Positions 20,073 to 30,961 of a stretch of DNA of 64,000 bases are shown piece after piece. The position numbers were made by a program, and so were the translations under genes. This DNA comes from Syncephalis plumigaleata. Taxonomy: Eukaryota; Zoopagomycota; Zoopagomycetes; Zoopagales; Piptocephalidaceae. Each line of letters starts with the position of its first letter. The stretch's first letter is position 1. Location: contig JAIXMF010000001.1 of assembly GCA_025201365.1 (NCBI GenBank), positions 124,001 to 188,000 on the forward strand, written 5' to 3'. The notes beneath the pieces are model-generated. The model was given only the letters and a program-made list of their open reading frames with translations. It was not told where the DNA came from and did not search any database.

Positions 20073-21269
20073 ATGAATGACGAGGAATCCCGTCTGTCAT
20101 CACAGCCATTACTACCTACAACTGCTAGGTCGTCAATAGCATCCTCTTCTATGGGACGACCTTCCAATGCCACAACTAGTAGCCATAGTAATAGTTCGTC
20201 AAACCCTATGGCGTCATCAACCCGTTCAACCGACGAGATACTTTCTGTACCCATATCGTTACGAGTACGCTTTAGTGACGGTACAGCGGACCTACCGTTG
20301 GAACTTCCCTCGCGTGCACTCATTAGTACTATTCGAGAAAAGGTAAATAGTATACGAGTGCAAGCGTGTATCCCATCATCAACATCATCATCATTATTCA
20401 TTTCAATATCGATTAGATTTACCAAGAGCGTATCAATCTCTCGGGTAAATACTTGAGATTAATTCATCATGGACGAGAGTTGCCCGAGACTAAACGTGTC
20501 GGTGAACTTGTCCCGCCTAATGGCCCTACCGACATTTGGATTCATTGCGCGCCTTCCGATCATCCATCAGTTCACCGACCTTTAGATGGTAGCAATAATG
20601 ATCCTACTCAAAATACAGTAAGTAGTAATAGCAATAGCACTAGCAATAATAGTAATAATATACATATTCATGAATCGTATAGACTTCACGTATTATTGGA
20701 TTTGATCGATTACGTAGTACCGGCTTTTCTGAAGAGGAGATTAACGCATTACGTGAACAATTCCATCAATGGCGAGGCACAAATATGGCTGATGAACCTG
20801 TGAATGGTAATAGTAATTCATTTATTATTATTATGATTACTATAATTGCTTATTTTATTATGTAACATGACATAGATGAAGAGAATCTACAGGCACAACG
20901 TGAAGAGGAAGAAGCATGGATCGAAGATAATACAGTCACTTTACCTGATGGCAGTAAGTAGTAGTACTAATAGTACTAGTAGTAATAGACACATGTATTA
21001 ATGTTGTCATTGCTATAGCACCACAAGGGGCTTATCATGCATTACTAAATGGTATTATTATTGGATTCTTTGGTGGTTTATTCGCGTTACTTTTATGTAG
21101 TGAGATGTCAGTTGCTCGTCAGCAACAGTTGGGTAAGTGAATACATTATCTCTTTTATTAATACAGCATTACTAACTCTATAATCATTACTACTATTACT
21201 ATAATACAAGGTATTTATGCTGGTTGTATTATCAATGTTACTGTAGGACTTTTACACTTGTTCTATTAA
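20073..21269 (+). CDS. dsc3: Dsc3-like subunit of the Golgi Dsc E3 ubiquitin ligase
   Basis: Six exons (20073-20342, 20417-20617, 20683-20806, 20876-20953, 21019-21132, 21211-21269) encode 281 residues with no frame problem. After a Ser-rich N-terminus comes a ubiquitin-like domain (V-R-F-S-D-G-T-A-D-L-P-L…Y-L-R-L-I-H-H-G-R-E-L). The Dsc3 C-terminal domain follows (G-F-D-R-L-R-S-T-G-F-S-E-E-E-I-N-A-L-R), then an acidic W-I-E-D linker and two membrane helices (G-I-I-I-G-F-F-G-G-L-F-A-L-L-L; GCIINVTVGLLHLFY). In fission yeast the Dsc complex cleaves SREBP and degrades membrane proteins at the Golgi. TMUB-type proteins share the layout. Partner Dsc genes are not in this window. Confidence 0.85.
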
Positions 21270-21955
21270 TTTACTATGTATTCATTAATAAATAGGATGT
21301 CAATCTCATTACTGGTATTTACATGTCATGGCAAAATGACAGCCAATCATTTAGTGTTGCCTTTTTTAGATTTTTATTTTTATTTTTCTTGTTGCACACA
21401 CACGCTGAGTTCCCTTACATTTGAGTAGAAGTAGAGAGAGAGAATGAGGAGTGAGTGAGGAGAGAAGTAAGAAAATAATGAAATAATATTCACTACACCA
21501 CACTAACACAAACACACAAATACATACCACATAATACAGTGTGCTCTCCATCAAGCGACCATCTTTTATATTTATTGTATCGTTTAACAGGGGTTCTACC
21601 CATACCATTAGGCATTCGCTGCATTTACCTTATTGATTACGTCGATAAACAGTACTAGCTCGTCTGTCAGCGTAACTAGTCTGTACGTGGCAGGTAAGTA
21701 AGTGTGTCAAGTGTAGTAATGTGCATAGGACGTGTCAAGAAGATTGAGATAGATTAACGGGATTCAACATGGATAATGTTTAGATTAGATTCCAGTAACG
21801 TGACAGTAATTTATTGACGCGACATTTTGATGACCAGGTAAAGATCGTACAGTACGAATAACCCTAGTTATATAACTATAATAGTAGCCATAACATTAAT
21901 ACGATATACTTGTGCGTGCGTGTGCATGTGTGTGTGTGTAGATACCACCTACAAT
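21270..21955. other. Intergenic region upstream of the DUF8032 gene
   Basis: About 690 bases. The Dsc3 3' end has ATTAATAAATAGG near 21285. The part before 21956 has a TG-rich tract (21912-21938) just before the start codon. No gene is supported. Confidence 0.4.
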
Positions 21956-24900
21956 ATGACAACATCTCATGGTGGTCGTAATGGACGAGGTGTCAGCCTC
22001 AACCTAGTATCTAGATGTCATTCGCATAATCCATCTGTTGTGGATAATTACGACGAACACATGGAGGAGGATATTGCCAAGCTATGGCTGAATTTGTAGA
22101 GACAGATATTGCGGATAACTCACCAGTTACTAGTACGAATACTACGAATACTAGTGTAGTAGAGACGATAAGTGGTAGTACTCAGTCACTTGATATGGTA
22201 GCAACATCGACATCGACATCTGCATCATCTGCGTCATGGATGCATGCTCAGTCTAGTCAAGTTAAAGAGTCGGATAATCGATCACATAGTAGTAAGCTAA
22301 CTATTTTGATTTACTAGTAATGAGTGACTAATTCATTTACTATAATAGCAGATGCTATAACTACTGCACTATTGTCAAGTATCGCTGCTAGTTGTGCACC
22401 ATCAACCACGGCTATCACATCTCATTCACAATCGTATACGCTATTATCGTCATCTGTAGATCAATTGAAAAGTACACCTAGTACTGTTGATTCTAGTTTA
22501 CTCGGTCAGAATAATGATGGATTAATGAATACTGGCACTTCTATAGTATCTCCTACTAGTCAACACAGCAACAACAACAACCGTACAATAATGATCAGAG
22601 TGAAGGTACTAGTAAGACTAGACTTTTTAGTAATTCATTAGACTTGAGTACTATTACTGCGGAACAGTTGAAGGAAGAACTATCATTACATACGTTAATT
22701 AGATTGGAGCAAGAAGTAGTCAAAGCAATTCAATTGCATGGACGTACTCATCACGGAGAAGCAATGGATACCAGTCAATTATCAGCGAGAACGACAAATA
22801 CAACACTACCATTAGCACCTACTAATGCGAATGTACCACGCGGTAGAGGTAATGGTAAACGTACCATGATACCACATCGACATGCTAATAATGGCATGGA
22901 TACATCTACTAACACGTCCACATCATCGATGTCAGTTTCTTCAGCTGGTATGGCAGCATCCTATGCAAAACCCGACATTCCTCTAGTACGTCTATTGCCT
23001 GCACCATTGCCTGTGTCTAAATCAACCAACTACACGACTGGTAATAATCAAGCATATCGTAATTTAAAGCTTGTCACACCAATAGTGTCATCACCATCAG
23101 GACTAGCATCATCATCATCCTCTGCAACAATGCCTATGAATGGTTCTAATGGCATACTATCACATAACAGTCATTCTGATACTTCTGTCCCAACACGATC
23201 TGAACTAGCTGGTATGGATCGATCTAAATCAATGAGTAGAATACCCACAAGTACAATGATTCATCGACGAATAGTATCTCCATCGAGTATGTCACAATCA
23301 ACACCAATATTACTACCTTCAGCTTCATCTTATACTGGTATATCAACATCAGCATCATTAACAAATGGATTAATGGTCACGTCAACAGATATGAAACGAA
23401 TTGCTAAGCGGAAAAGTGAATTAGTAAACAGTGAAGGGATCAATCATTGTCACAACCATTACGTGCACGACGTCGTCTCACCAAGTCAACATCAGATATA
23501 TCAACTGTTACCGCTAACATACCAATACTACTACAACTGAATCAGTCAATATTATAAGTAAATCATTACCTACTATTACTGAAGTACCTAGTAATAGTGG
23601 AAAAGGAGTTCAACGTCAACAGAATAACAGTAACAACAACAACAATAGTAATGGTAATGGTAGAAACAATCGAGTAATTGCACCATCACCGCCTGCTACA
23701 CCATTAGGACCATCGATTGTTCCACCACCTGTAGGTGATCCACATCCACCACGCGCTTACCCGCCACTCAACCGATCACTAGAGTGGTGGATGGTGTTGA
23801 ATGGATCGAGTTCTCGTATAGTGTTAAAGGAGCCAATCAATATTATAGAATGAGAGCTGATATTGATACTGTTGATCTGGATGCTGTACCAATACGATTC
23901 AAACATGATAATTGCCTGTATCCACGTGCGGATGTACCACTAGACGAGTATCGTGGTAATCGTTGGCGATACGAGAATGAGTGTAACAATCTCGGTTGGC
24001 GGTTAGCCTGGCTAAATCGTGAAGTAATGAGTGGTAAGCGTGGTTTATTACAACGGGCAGTCGATAGTTATAGGAATCGATATCGTACAATGAGAAGTCG
24101 ACGGGTGGCACGCTTGGAGAAAATGGCCTCTAGCAGCAACAGCAGTATCAACAATGGTAGTAATAGTAATCATGGTAATCATGGAGAAGGTAATGATGGT
24201 ACAATACGTAAACCAAGAAAGAAATCGACAACAGCAATGACTACTACTACTACGACTACTAGTAGTGATACTAAGGATCAACAGGGAATGAAACCATTAA
24301 TTAATGACACAACTACGCTGAATTCACCAACTATTACTTCTAGTTTACCATTAACAAGTGTATCTGATATCATTGGCACTACTAGTCTTGAGCAATTGTC
24401 TAGTCATTTGCTTATACCAAATACATCGGTGGAAGCACCGTCATTAATGAATGACTCGCTGTTAACTCAGTCAATGGCATCACTGACTGCCGGTGTACTT
24501 TCGAGCGATTCACCAATGCTACTCGCTAATACGGGTACTACAGCGATGACACCTACCACTGCCACTGAATCATCCAATATCGATTGGTCAGCGGCACGAT
24601 CTCGATCAGCACGTATGCCGAAATATCTGGTATTCGACGCGGTAATCAAGGGAATGTCGACTCGTGTTCGTATTCGTGTAGATCCCACACAAAAAGAGGA
24701 TGTACTCAAACATACAGACGATGAATTTCGACGTGCTAATGCATTGTATCCACGAGCATTATGTCCACGCGAGCAATACACCGGCATGCGCTATGATCTT
24801 GAGACACGATGCAATCAATTGGCATTTGAATTGGTAAGTAATATTTATTATATTATTTATAACATCTATTAATTCACTGTTTATTATACTATAGGCGGCA

Positions 24901-25743
24901 CTTAATCCGGCTAGATTAAATGGACGAAAAGCATTACTGCAAAAAGCGGTGGATGCTTACCGTAAACGATTCGCGTTTGACTGGCGACCACGTCGAGGCA
25001 AGACCGCGCTACTCGTACGTGTGGCAGCGGAAGCAGCGGCAGCGGTAGCACAACAACAATCACCGATCGCGTCTAAAATACAACTGCCCGATACAGCTTG
25101 TCTATCCGGGGGAAGTAGCAGCAGCAGTTGTAATGTCAAAGAAGATCATTCCTGTGACACTACCCTACCGTTAATGAGTGTGACACCGGTGTCCACGCCA
25201 GAACCATCTTCTCTAACGACAGTAGTTGATGTGAATGTCATGACCAAGACTACATCCACCGATATGACATCAGCCACTATTGGCGAATCGACCCTACCTG
25301 GTGGATTGGACTATTTACAGTTGCCCACGGATAATGCGCATTTCGAATCGTTAGTACTTTCAGAGGTGCAAATGTTGACGCAAAAGTTAAATAGTAGCAT
25401 GTCTGCATCGAATGTCAATTCCGTGGCCATTAGTCCCACACCATCCGGTTGTCTATCCACTAACGAGGCACAATTACAAGCATTACTGATGGACGATGAA
25501 CATGAATTGCACGATTCTCATAATGAAGCATTACTCGTTAAACAACTGGAGGAAGCACTGCAACGTAGCACGCAGCACAATCAACAAAGTCATCACGATA
25601 GTAGTAGTGGCAATAATAGTCATATGTCCACTACCGTATCTACGCCTAATGCATCTAATTATCATCAACATCAGCATCAACATCATATTACAGAGCATGC
25701 TCTATCGGCTGTCGATCTTATTCATGCATTGCAACATCAATAA
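21956..25743 (+). CDS. Fungal protein with two DUF8032-type domains, likely nuclear
   Basis: Exons 21956-22291, 22349-24833 and 24895-25743 (about 1224 residues if five missing bases are restored). The first 600 residues are Ser/Thr/Asn-rich and disordered. Two related domains follow. The first contains G-V-E-W-I-E-F-S-Y-S, RFKHDNCLYPRADVPLDEY and C-N-N-L-G-W-R-L-A-W-L-N, then K-R-G-L-L-Q-R-A-V-D-S-Y. The second has Y-L-V-F-D-A-V-I-K-G, RRANALYPRALCPREQY, C-N-Q-L-A-F-E-L-A and RKALLQKAVDAY. Both match a domain seen in proteins of early-diverging fungi and other fungi, with no proven function; a DNA- or chromatin-related role is a guess. The C-terminus is Gln/His/Ser-rich. The slips lie near 22082, 22563, 23450, 23530 and 23783, mostly in low-complexity sequence. 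Confidence 0.7.
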
Positions 25744-26012
25744 GGAATGTGTGAAGGTGGTAAGCGTTTATTATTTACTTATACGTGTTTGTATTACAGT
25801 CGAGTGCTGTAATTGTATTTCAATCATTTTAAATTAAAGTATACGCATTTGATAGGATGCCCATCATGATTCATCGTTGTTATGTAATCGTCATGTCGTC
25901 GTTTTTATTTTATTTCTTTCAGTATTTTGTTTTCATTCATGTAAAATAGACGAGTCAATAAACGATCATACGCATGTGCATACGTGTATACTTTTTGTTT
26001 GTTTGTTTGTCG

Positions 26013-27096
26013 TTAGAACTTCCGATGAGATACGCGGTTTTTATGCTGACCCATTGGTTCGGGTGACACTTGCACTATAGATGGTACGTCCAAGTGCGAG
26101 GTATCAAGCTGAATCACAATAAGACATGGTTCCGTCGCGAAACCTGTCAGGGCAGTCTGCGGGAATAGCGTGGCAGTATAATAGATGGCTATGACGCAAT
26201 AGCTGATATATGGCAGTAAAAGTAGCATACTTGCACTCGATGCGAGTAATGCGGTAAAGAGAACCACAAGTAGCATGATTTGCTTGCGTTTGATCAACAT
26301 GCCCGGTGTCGTGTAGCGAGGGAATTTCAATAGTAAGCATAAGGCATAGATGGCCAAGATGACGGTGCCACCGATCATCATACCATTACCGGTGTAGTAG
26401 AGGGTGAAGAATAGACGTACATTGTCGACGATAATTGCTGGATTAGTCTCGTTCGATATTAGTACATTAATGACAATGACCCAAGCGGCAATAATGATAG
26501 TGGAGGCAACACTGAATAATACACTCCAGGTGAGACCGGTGTAGAAGGCAAATCGATTCAATGTGCTAGCAAACGTAGTCATGGAACGTCCCCTATAATA
26601 TAGATATACAATATTGTTAGCGTATGAATGATGTCAGTACCACCATTATCGATGCTATTACTTACCAACGGGCCAATAAATAGGCGGGCAAGGCGAATAC
26701 TAAGAGGTTGGCGAGGGACATCAAGGGGAATGATACTGCAACGACGTGTAGTTCACCGCTGGCCACCGGTAAACTTAGGCCGACACAGGCAACAAGTAAG
26801 GCTAGCGCGGTAACAACATGTTGTCTCGTTCTCGTTTGATGATAGCGCCAGCAATGGAGGACAAGCAACGAGGCGTAGATGGCCAGCATAATAATGCATA
26901 ATCCCCAATATGGTGCACGAAGAATCGATTTCACATTATCGAGTGGATAATTAATCTCCTTGACACCTGTCACCATCGTGTCTTTATCGAATACAGTGGC
27001 AGCAGCAGCAGCAGCAGCAGTGCTATCGACTGCCTGGTCGTGGACATCTGTCGCCATATTGGACGTGGATTCGGACATGAAGGCAAGTGACGGCAT
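26013..27096 (-). CDS. Polytopic membrane protein, unrecognised
   Basis: Two exons, 27096-26666 and 26592-26013, spliced tg|g. An Ala-rich acidic N-terminus of about 50 residues is followed by six or seven hydrophobic segments: Y-W-G-L-C-I-I-M-L-A-I-Y, a second at V-V-T-A-L-A-L-L-V-A-C-V-G, FPLMSLANLLVFALPAYLLA, FYTGLTWSVLFSVASTIIIA, MMIGGTVILAIYALCLLLKF and LLVVLFTALLASSASMLLLL. The pattern of three helices, a junction and at least three more resembles a fungal seven-span receptor or transporter-like protein, but no motif is diagnostic. The Met at 27096 (MPSLAFMSES) is the best start; 27078 is an alternative. The extreme C-terminus may be altered if the sequence lacks a base there. Confidence 0.6.
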
Positions 27097-27929
27097 ATTG
27101 TTAATGATATACAATGTATACGACTTGCAATAGTGATGATTTATACACAAACTGATCGAAAGTGAATCGATGATACTGCAACGACGAAGGTAGCGGATAT
27201 GTGTGCGAGCGAGGATATCGGACCGGCCGATGAATGGAAAGGAAAAACAAATAGTACAATGAGGCTAGGATCAAGGGAGTATCGGCTTTAAAGTCGATGG
27301 AAAGAAGAGGAAGAAGAGGAAGGAGAGTAGCAGCAGTAGCAGTAGCAGCAATAGATAGTGTCGCCAGGACAATATGGAACAAACGAGGAGAATGGTGAAA
27401 GACGTTGCAGTATGGATATTGCGAGGATATGAGCAATAGATGCTTGCTTTCTTGCTTATTTATTGTCATCATATGGCGAAGGTTGGCGTCGTGTCAGGTA
27501 GGCGCAATTACATGCATCACTTGAAACGTTTGCTCGGCATATCATGCCATCATTTCTGCAGTGTACGGGTTTAACGACTCGCATTGGTAACACACTATAC
27601 CTCCGTACATGAACAATGCATGATGCCTACAATACACAGGGATGACTGCATGCATGCATGTATGCATGTAAATACGCATGTCCAATGATGCGCATGTTAA
27701 GGATAAAGTCGCTTCATTTCAATAAACGTATATTACCTTGTCAAAGTGACATTCATTAATACTAAATATTGCAATTGACGCCATCATGTAGATTAACATC
27801 AAATTAGCTGTCATTATCATTACTCATTGATATTCGTAATAAAAAACAAGGACAATACTTTATGAACTCTAATGTAATACCAATGATAATTATGTTAATA
27901 GCCATATACACACGCACACATACGATTGA
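27097..27929. other. Intergenic region, no gene seen
   Basis: About 830 bases: the promoter side of the polytopic protein gene and the 3' side of the cysteine-rich membrane protein. It holds a (GCA/AGC)-rich tract (27320-27355) and a run of overlapping GCATGCATG words at 27645-27690. No transcript-like ORF is seen. Confidence 0.45.
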
Positions 27930-28778
27930 CTAATGCGTATCGTCGTAAGGAAATGCCGAAGGCGGTAATAGCGAGTAAACGATGCCTACAGCCACTATTA
28001 TAATAGCAAGCAGTACACCGAAATAGGCTGTCAACTTCAGTTTTCGCACCAACCATTGTGCTTCCTCCACTGCTATGAGATATGAATTGGAAGGGCTTTC
28101 CGCTTCTTTGGCGGCAGCCGGTGACGCGATGAGTGCCATGGTAAGTTCATTTTCGCGAATCTTCCTCCGTATCATCCATAGAGCGAGTAGACTAAGGAAC
28201 AGTAGCATGATACCGGCAATGGCTATCGCTCGACCCACCCAGACATTAGCAATGATATCCCTAGTGCCATCGAGGTGAGCACAGCAAATTGATTTTCACG
28301 TTGAGGTAAACGTGCACACACACCACTGGCACACTATAATGGGCGAATGAGTGAATATCCATTGTGTTAGTATACCGTTGTTGATCGATAATCCTACGCT
28401 ACTCTACTCACCTGGTTGCTATTCACGCATAGACTGTAGCTTTCCTTGTTAAGTCGACATAGATTGGACGCGCCGCAGAAACCATCGGCGCAGTTGCCAT
28501 AAGTATTCCATCCGTCATCGCTTACAATTTGACTAAGCTTCGGGAGGAATTGCTGGCGTATATTCAACGATTTAGGTACGGGACAATGAGCGCAGTTTGC
28601 GCCAAACTCGACGAGCGGTGTGTTAACAAAACTTAGACCGCCCTCAGGTGTAATAATACAACCGGTGGTGTTAGTTGGCTGACAAAAGAAGCCATTCATT
28701 TGCGAGTAGCATGAAAATCCATTGGGACACAACGATCCCTGTGTAGAACATGGACGTGCTTCCATTTCAGGTGCTGAT
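27930..28778 (-). CDS. Cysteine-rich ectodomain protein with two membrane helices
   Basis: Exons 28778-28412 and 28333-27930; the first exon with the signal peptide lies upstream and was not found. The ectodomain has at least 14 cysteines in short spacings (CSTQGSLCPNGFSC, C-A-H-C-P-V-P, NCADGFCGASNLC and, after the intron, C-A-S-G-V-C). Two hydrophobic helices follow (IAGIMLLFLSLLALWMI and GVLLAIIIVAVGIVYSLL), separated by a charged 50-residue loop. Related fungal proteins with a Dickkopf/EGF-like cysteine array before a membrane anchor are known only as hypothetical. One base appears missing near 28278, just ahead of the first helix. I infer a cell-surface or secretory-pathway protein. Confidence 0.55.
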
Positions 28779-28928
28779 ACTTTTTTATATATAAATATAT
28801 ATATAAACGTTTGTGTTCTTGTGTTTGTGTTTCTGTGATAGGCAAGCGTGTAATACGTACGTATCAGCAATATTCGTGGCAGTCGTGGAGAGTAAAGAAA
28901 AAGCTAACGTTTCTAGTAAAGTATAAAT

Positions 28929-29392
28929 ATGTGCTTGAGTTTTTGTGTTTGTGTTTGTGTGCAAAGAAGAAGAAGAAGAAGAAGAAGAAGCTTAATAAAT
29001 AATGTTTACAGAATACGACCGGCGATATCCGTAATCCTATTATTAATATGTGTGGCTGCGGTAATAAGGAGAGCAACAACCACGACAACAACGATGGTAG
29101 ATCCTCTTGGAGTAAAATTAATAAATGATGTGCTAGATAACCGAGAAAAGGTGGTGGTAAAGAAACGAGGAGAAGCTGGATGTTTCGTAAGGAGACAACA
29201 TGTCCAGCGACTATAAAGGAATATTGCGTTTGCGTTGTCAATAATTGTGTTAGAGAAGCAATGCTTACTGGTGGTACACGTGCATACGGGCCTTTTTCCT
29301 CGAGAACCGGTTCATGCCTTGACAAAACTGAATACATCAAACAGTATCAGTATACGGATTTCAGTGTTCAAACCTACCACCATGTGACATGA
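28929..29392 (+). CDS. Possible small secreted cysteine-containing protein
   Basis: A hydrophobic leader-like stretch (AISVILLLICVAAVI) is followed by a Thr run, a K-K-R dibasic site that Kex2 could cut, and a short domain with five cysteines (T-T-C-P-A-T-I-K-E-Y-C-V-C-V and on). Leader and domain are in different frames, so the gene is either misread or broken. An (AAG)n tract (28963-28990) sits before the leader. No family recognised. The start codon is unsure. Confidence 0.35.
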
Positions 29393-29841
29393 AATCAATC
29401 AATGTCCAGTAGAGCTAGTGTAATTCAGAAAATGGTAATTGACGTGATGCGATGCAATATGATGTGATGTATTAGAGTAGTCACCATTACATACACACAT
29501 ACTATTGCTAATCAATGAAACAAGTAATGGTATAATCAGCCATTTAATAGAACAAGTCACCGACAACAGACAAATAAACAGACAAACAAACAAACAAACA
29601 AAAAGAAGACTAGTAATGTAACATTGACTAAATTGTGTATATATCTCGCCGGTCGATTGCGCTTTTATTGTTTGAAGTACATGTGGGGTACCAGCTCCCC
29701 TTTTTCCGAAATGACTAGGCATGTTTATTAACATAAAACCAAAATGATGGTTACACCTCACACTATGTTGTAGACCGGCATCATCATCAAACAATAGCCC
29801 TATACTTGCACGTTCATCCGTTTATTCACTCAGCCTGCCAT
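29393..29841. other. Intergenic region with (ACAA)n tract
   Basis: About 450 bases with a repeated ACAAACAAACAA tract at 29576-29602. The minus-strand open frame through it owes its length to the repeat and has no other sign of being a gene. Confidence 0.45.
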
Positions 29842-30402
29842 TCAATCATTAGGCGGTGGTGCAGCTGTTCCTGTTGCATGCTCCTGCTCATGAAGGGTGT
29901 GACGCTGTTCCTCCGTACCGCTATTCTCGACACGGCGCTGCATCAATGGATACAAATCCCAACGCGGCTGGCTTAGCTGATGAGGACTATGCTGACTATT
30001 GCTTGCGTGAGATAGTTTGTCGCCTTCAATACCGGAATGATGCCGATGCATATTCTGTACATTACCGGTTGCTAGATTAGCGGGTGACTCGGGATGAAGT
30101 GACGACGATTGATTGGTGGCCTTTCTCAATAATTGCGGATACATATCATAGTGATTACGATCTATAGAGGACAAGTTATCACGACCATTATCATCAGCAT
30201 TGTTGTCGTTGGAAGAATCGTGACATTCTTTTTGTTGCTCATCTTCATGGTCGTCATGTCGAACGACATCTGATGATGAGGATGATGATGATGATGGCCG
30301 TACACTCCTGTTCGTCTGTGCTGTTGCTTCATAGCCACCACTGTCATCATGATGTTGACCACTAGATGTTGATGTATTACGGCTACGTCCAAGACTAGTC
30401 AT
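29842..30402 (-). CDS. Low-complexity Ser/His/Asp-rich protein
   Basis: A single open frame of 186 codons starting MTSLGRSRNTSTSSG after a pyrimidine-rich leader. It is strongly hydrophilic, with Ser, Asn, Asp and His runs. Two short related blocks stand out, N-H-Y-D-M-Y-P-Q-L-L-R-K and PRWDLYPLMQRRV, which look like a repeated short linear motif (D-[ML]-Y-P-x-[LM]-x-R-[KR]). No domain is recognised. The opposite strand has a shorter open frame but no leader or splice signals. Confidence 0.45.
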   Translation of the reverse strand: MTSLGRSRNTSTSSGQHHDDSGGYEATAQTNRSVRPSSSSSSSSDVVRHDDHEDEQQKECHDSSNDNNADDNGRDNLSSIDRNHYDMYPQLLRKATNQSSSLHPESPANLATGNVQNMHRHHSGIEGDKLSHASNSQHSPHQLSQPRWDLYPLMQRRVENSGTEEQRHTLHEQEHATGTAAPPPND

Positions 30403-30525
30403 GATAGTTAAATGTGGATTAATAGAAGAAGAAAACAAGTGCTATTCTGTTAGCGAGAGACACGACATTTGATGTTGTCATTAGAAATGAAACGGTTTCA
30501 GTTTAAAGTGGAAAGAAGAATTGTG

Positions 30526-30895
30526 TTAAACGACAATTATAAGTGAGTCTACAATCTGCCGTTTGAGCTGCTTACAGAACTTTTTCAGCCGATTAACGCG
30601 GTCAGCCTTTTGTCCTTACTACTAATAATAGATATGATGTAAGACTTACGTATTTAGATATGAAAGCAATAACCATCACGAATAAGTTGTTTCTTGTTGT
30701 CCTTGTCCACCATTTCTTGAGCATTTAGAAGTAATGACACTTTGATGTAGTTGTGCTGGAACACCATTTCCATTGCAAAGACTGAGAATAATCTGAATAA
30801 AGGTCAGATATGCTGCCATATCCCGATTCCATACACGATACACGAATCATTTACCTTTCATGTCATCTTTACAATTCTGATGTGTACATCTAATA
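30526..30895 (-). CDS. Possible small multi-exon gene
   Basis: Minus-strand open pieces look coding: R-C-T-H-Q-N-C-K-D-D-M-K (about 30893-30858), VFAMEMVFQHNYIKVSLLLN and A-Q-E-M-V-D-K-D-N-K-K (about 30800-30665), and ADRVNRLKKFCKQLKRQIV before a stop at 30526. Splice signals are present at each end, but the phases do not all agree. Family not recognised. It directly follows the Trm732 stop at 30962 and could be read as a separate short gene. Confidence 0.33.
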
Positions 30896-30961
30896 AAATA
30901 ATGAAGTAGTATATTGTAACACAATGTTATTGATTACATTAGAGTAAGCAATATGTTTTTA

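Noticed and set aside
20045-20425. Minus-strand open frame antisense to Dsc3 exon 1
   Set aside because: It mirrors the Ser-rich coding frame of Dsc3, which has matching splice sites and a known domain order.
29399-29794. Minus-strand open frame of 131 codons
   Set aside because: Its length depends on an (ACAA)n tract giving a F-V-C-L-F repeat; no start context, splice sites or domain.
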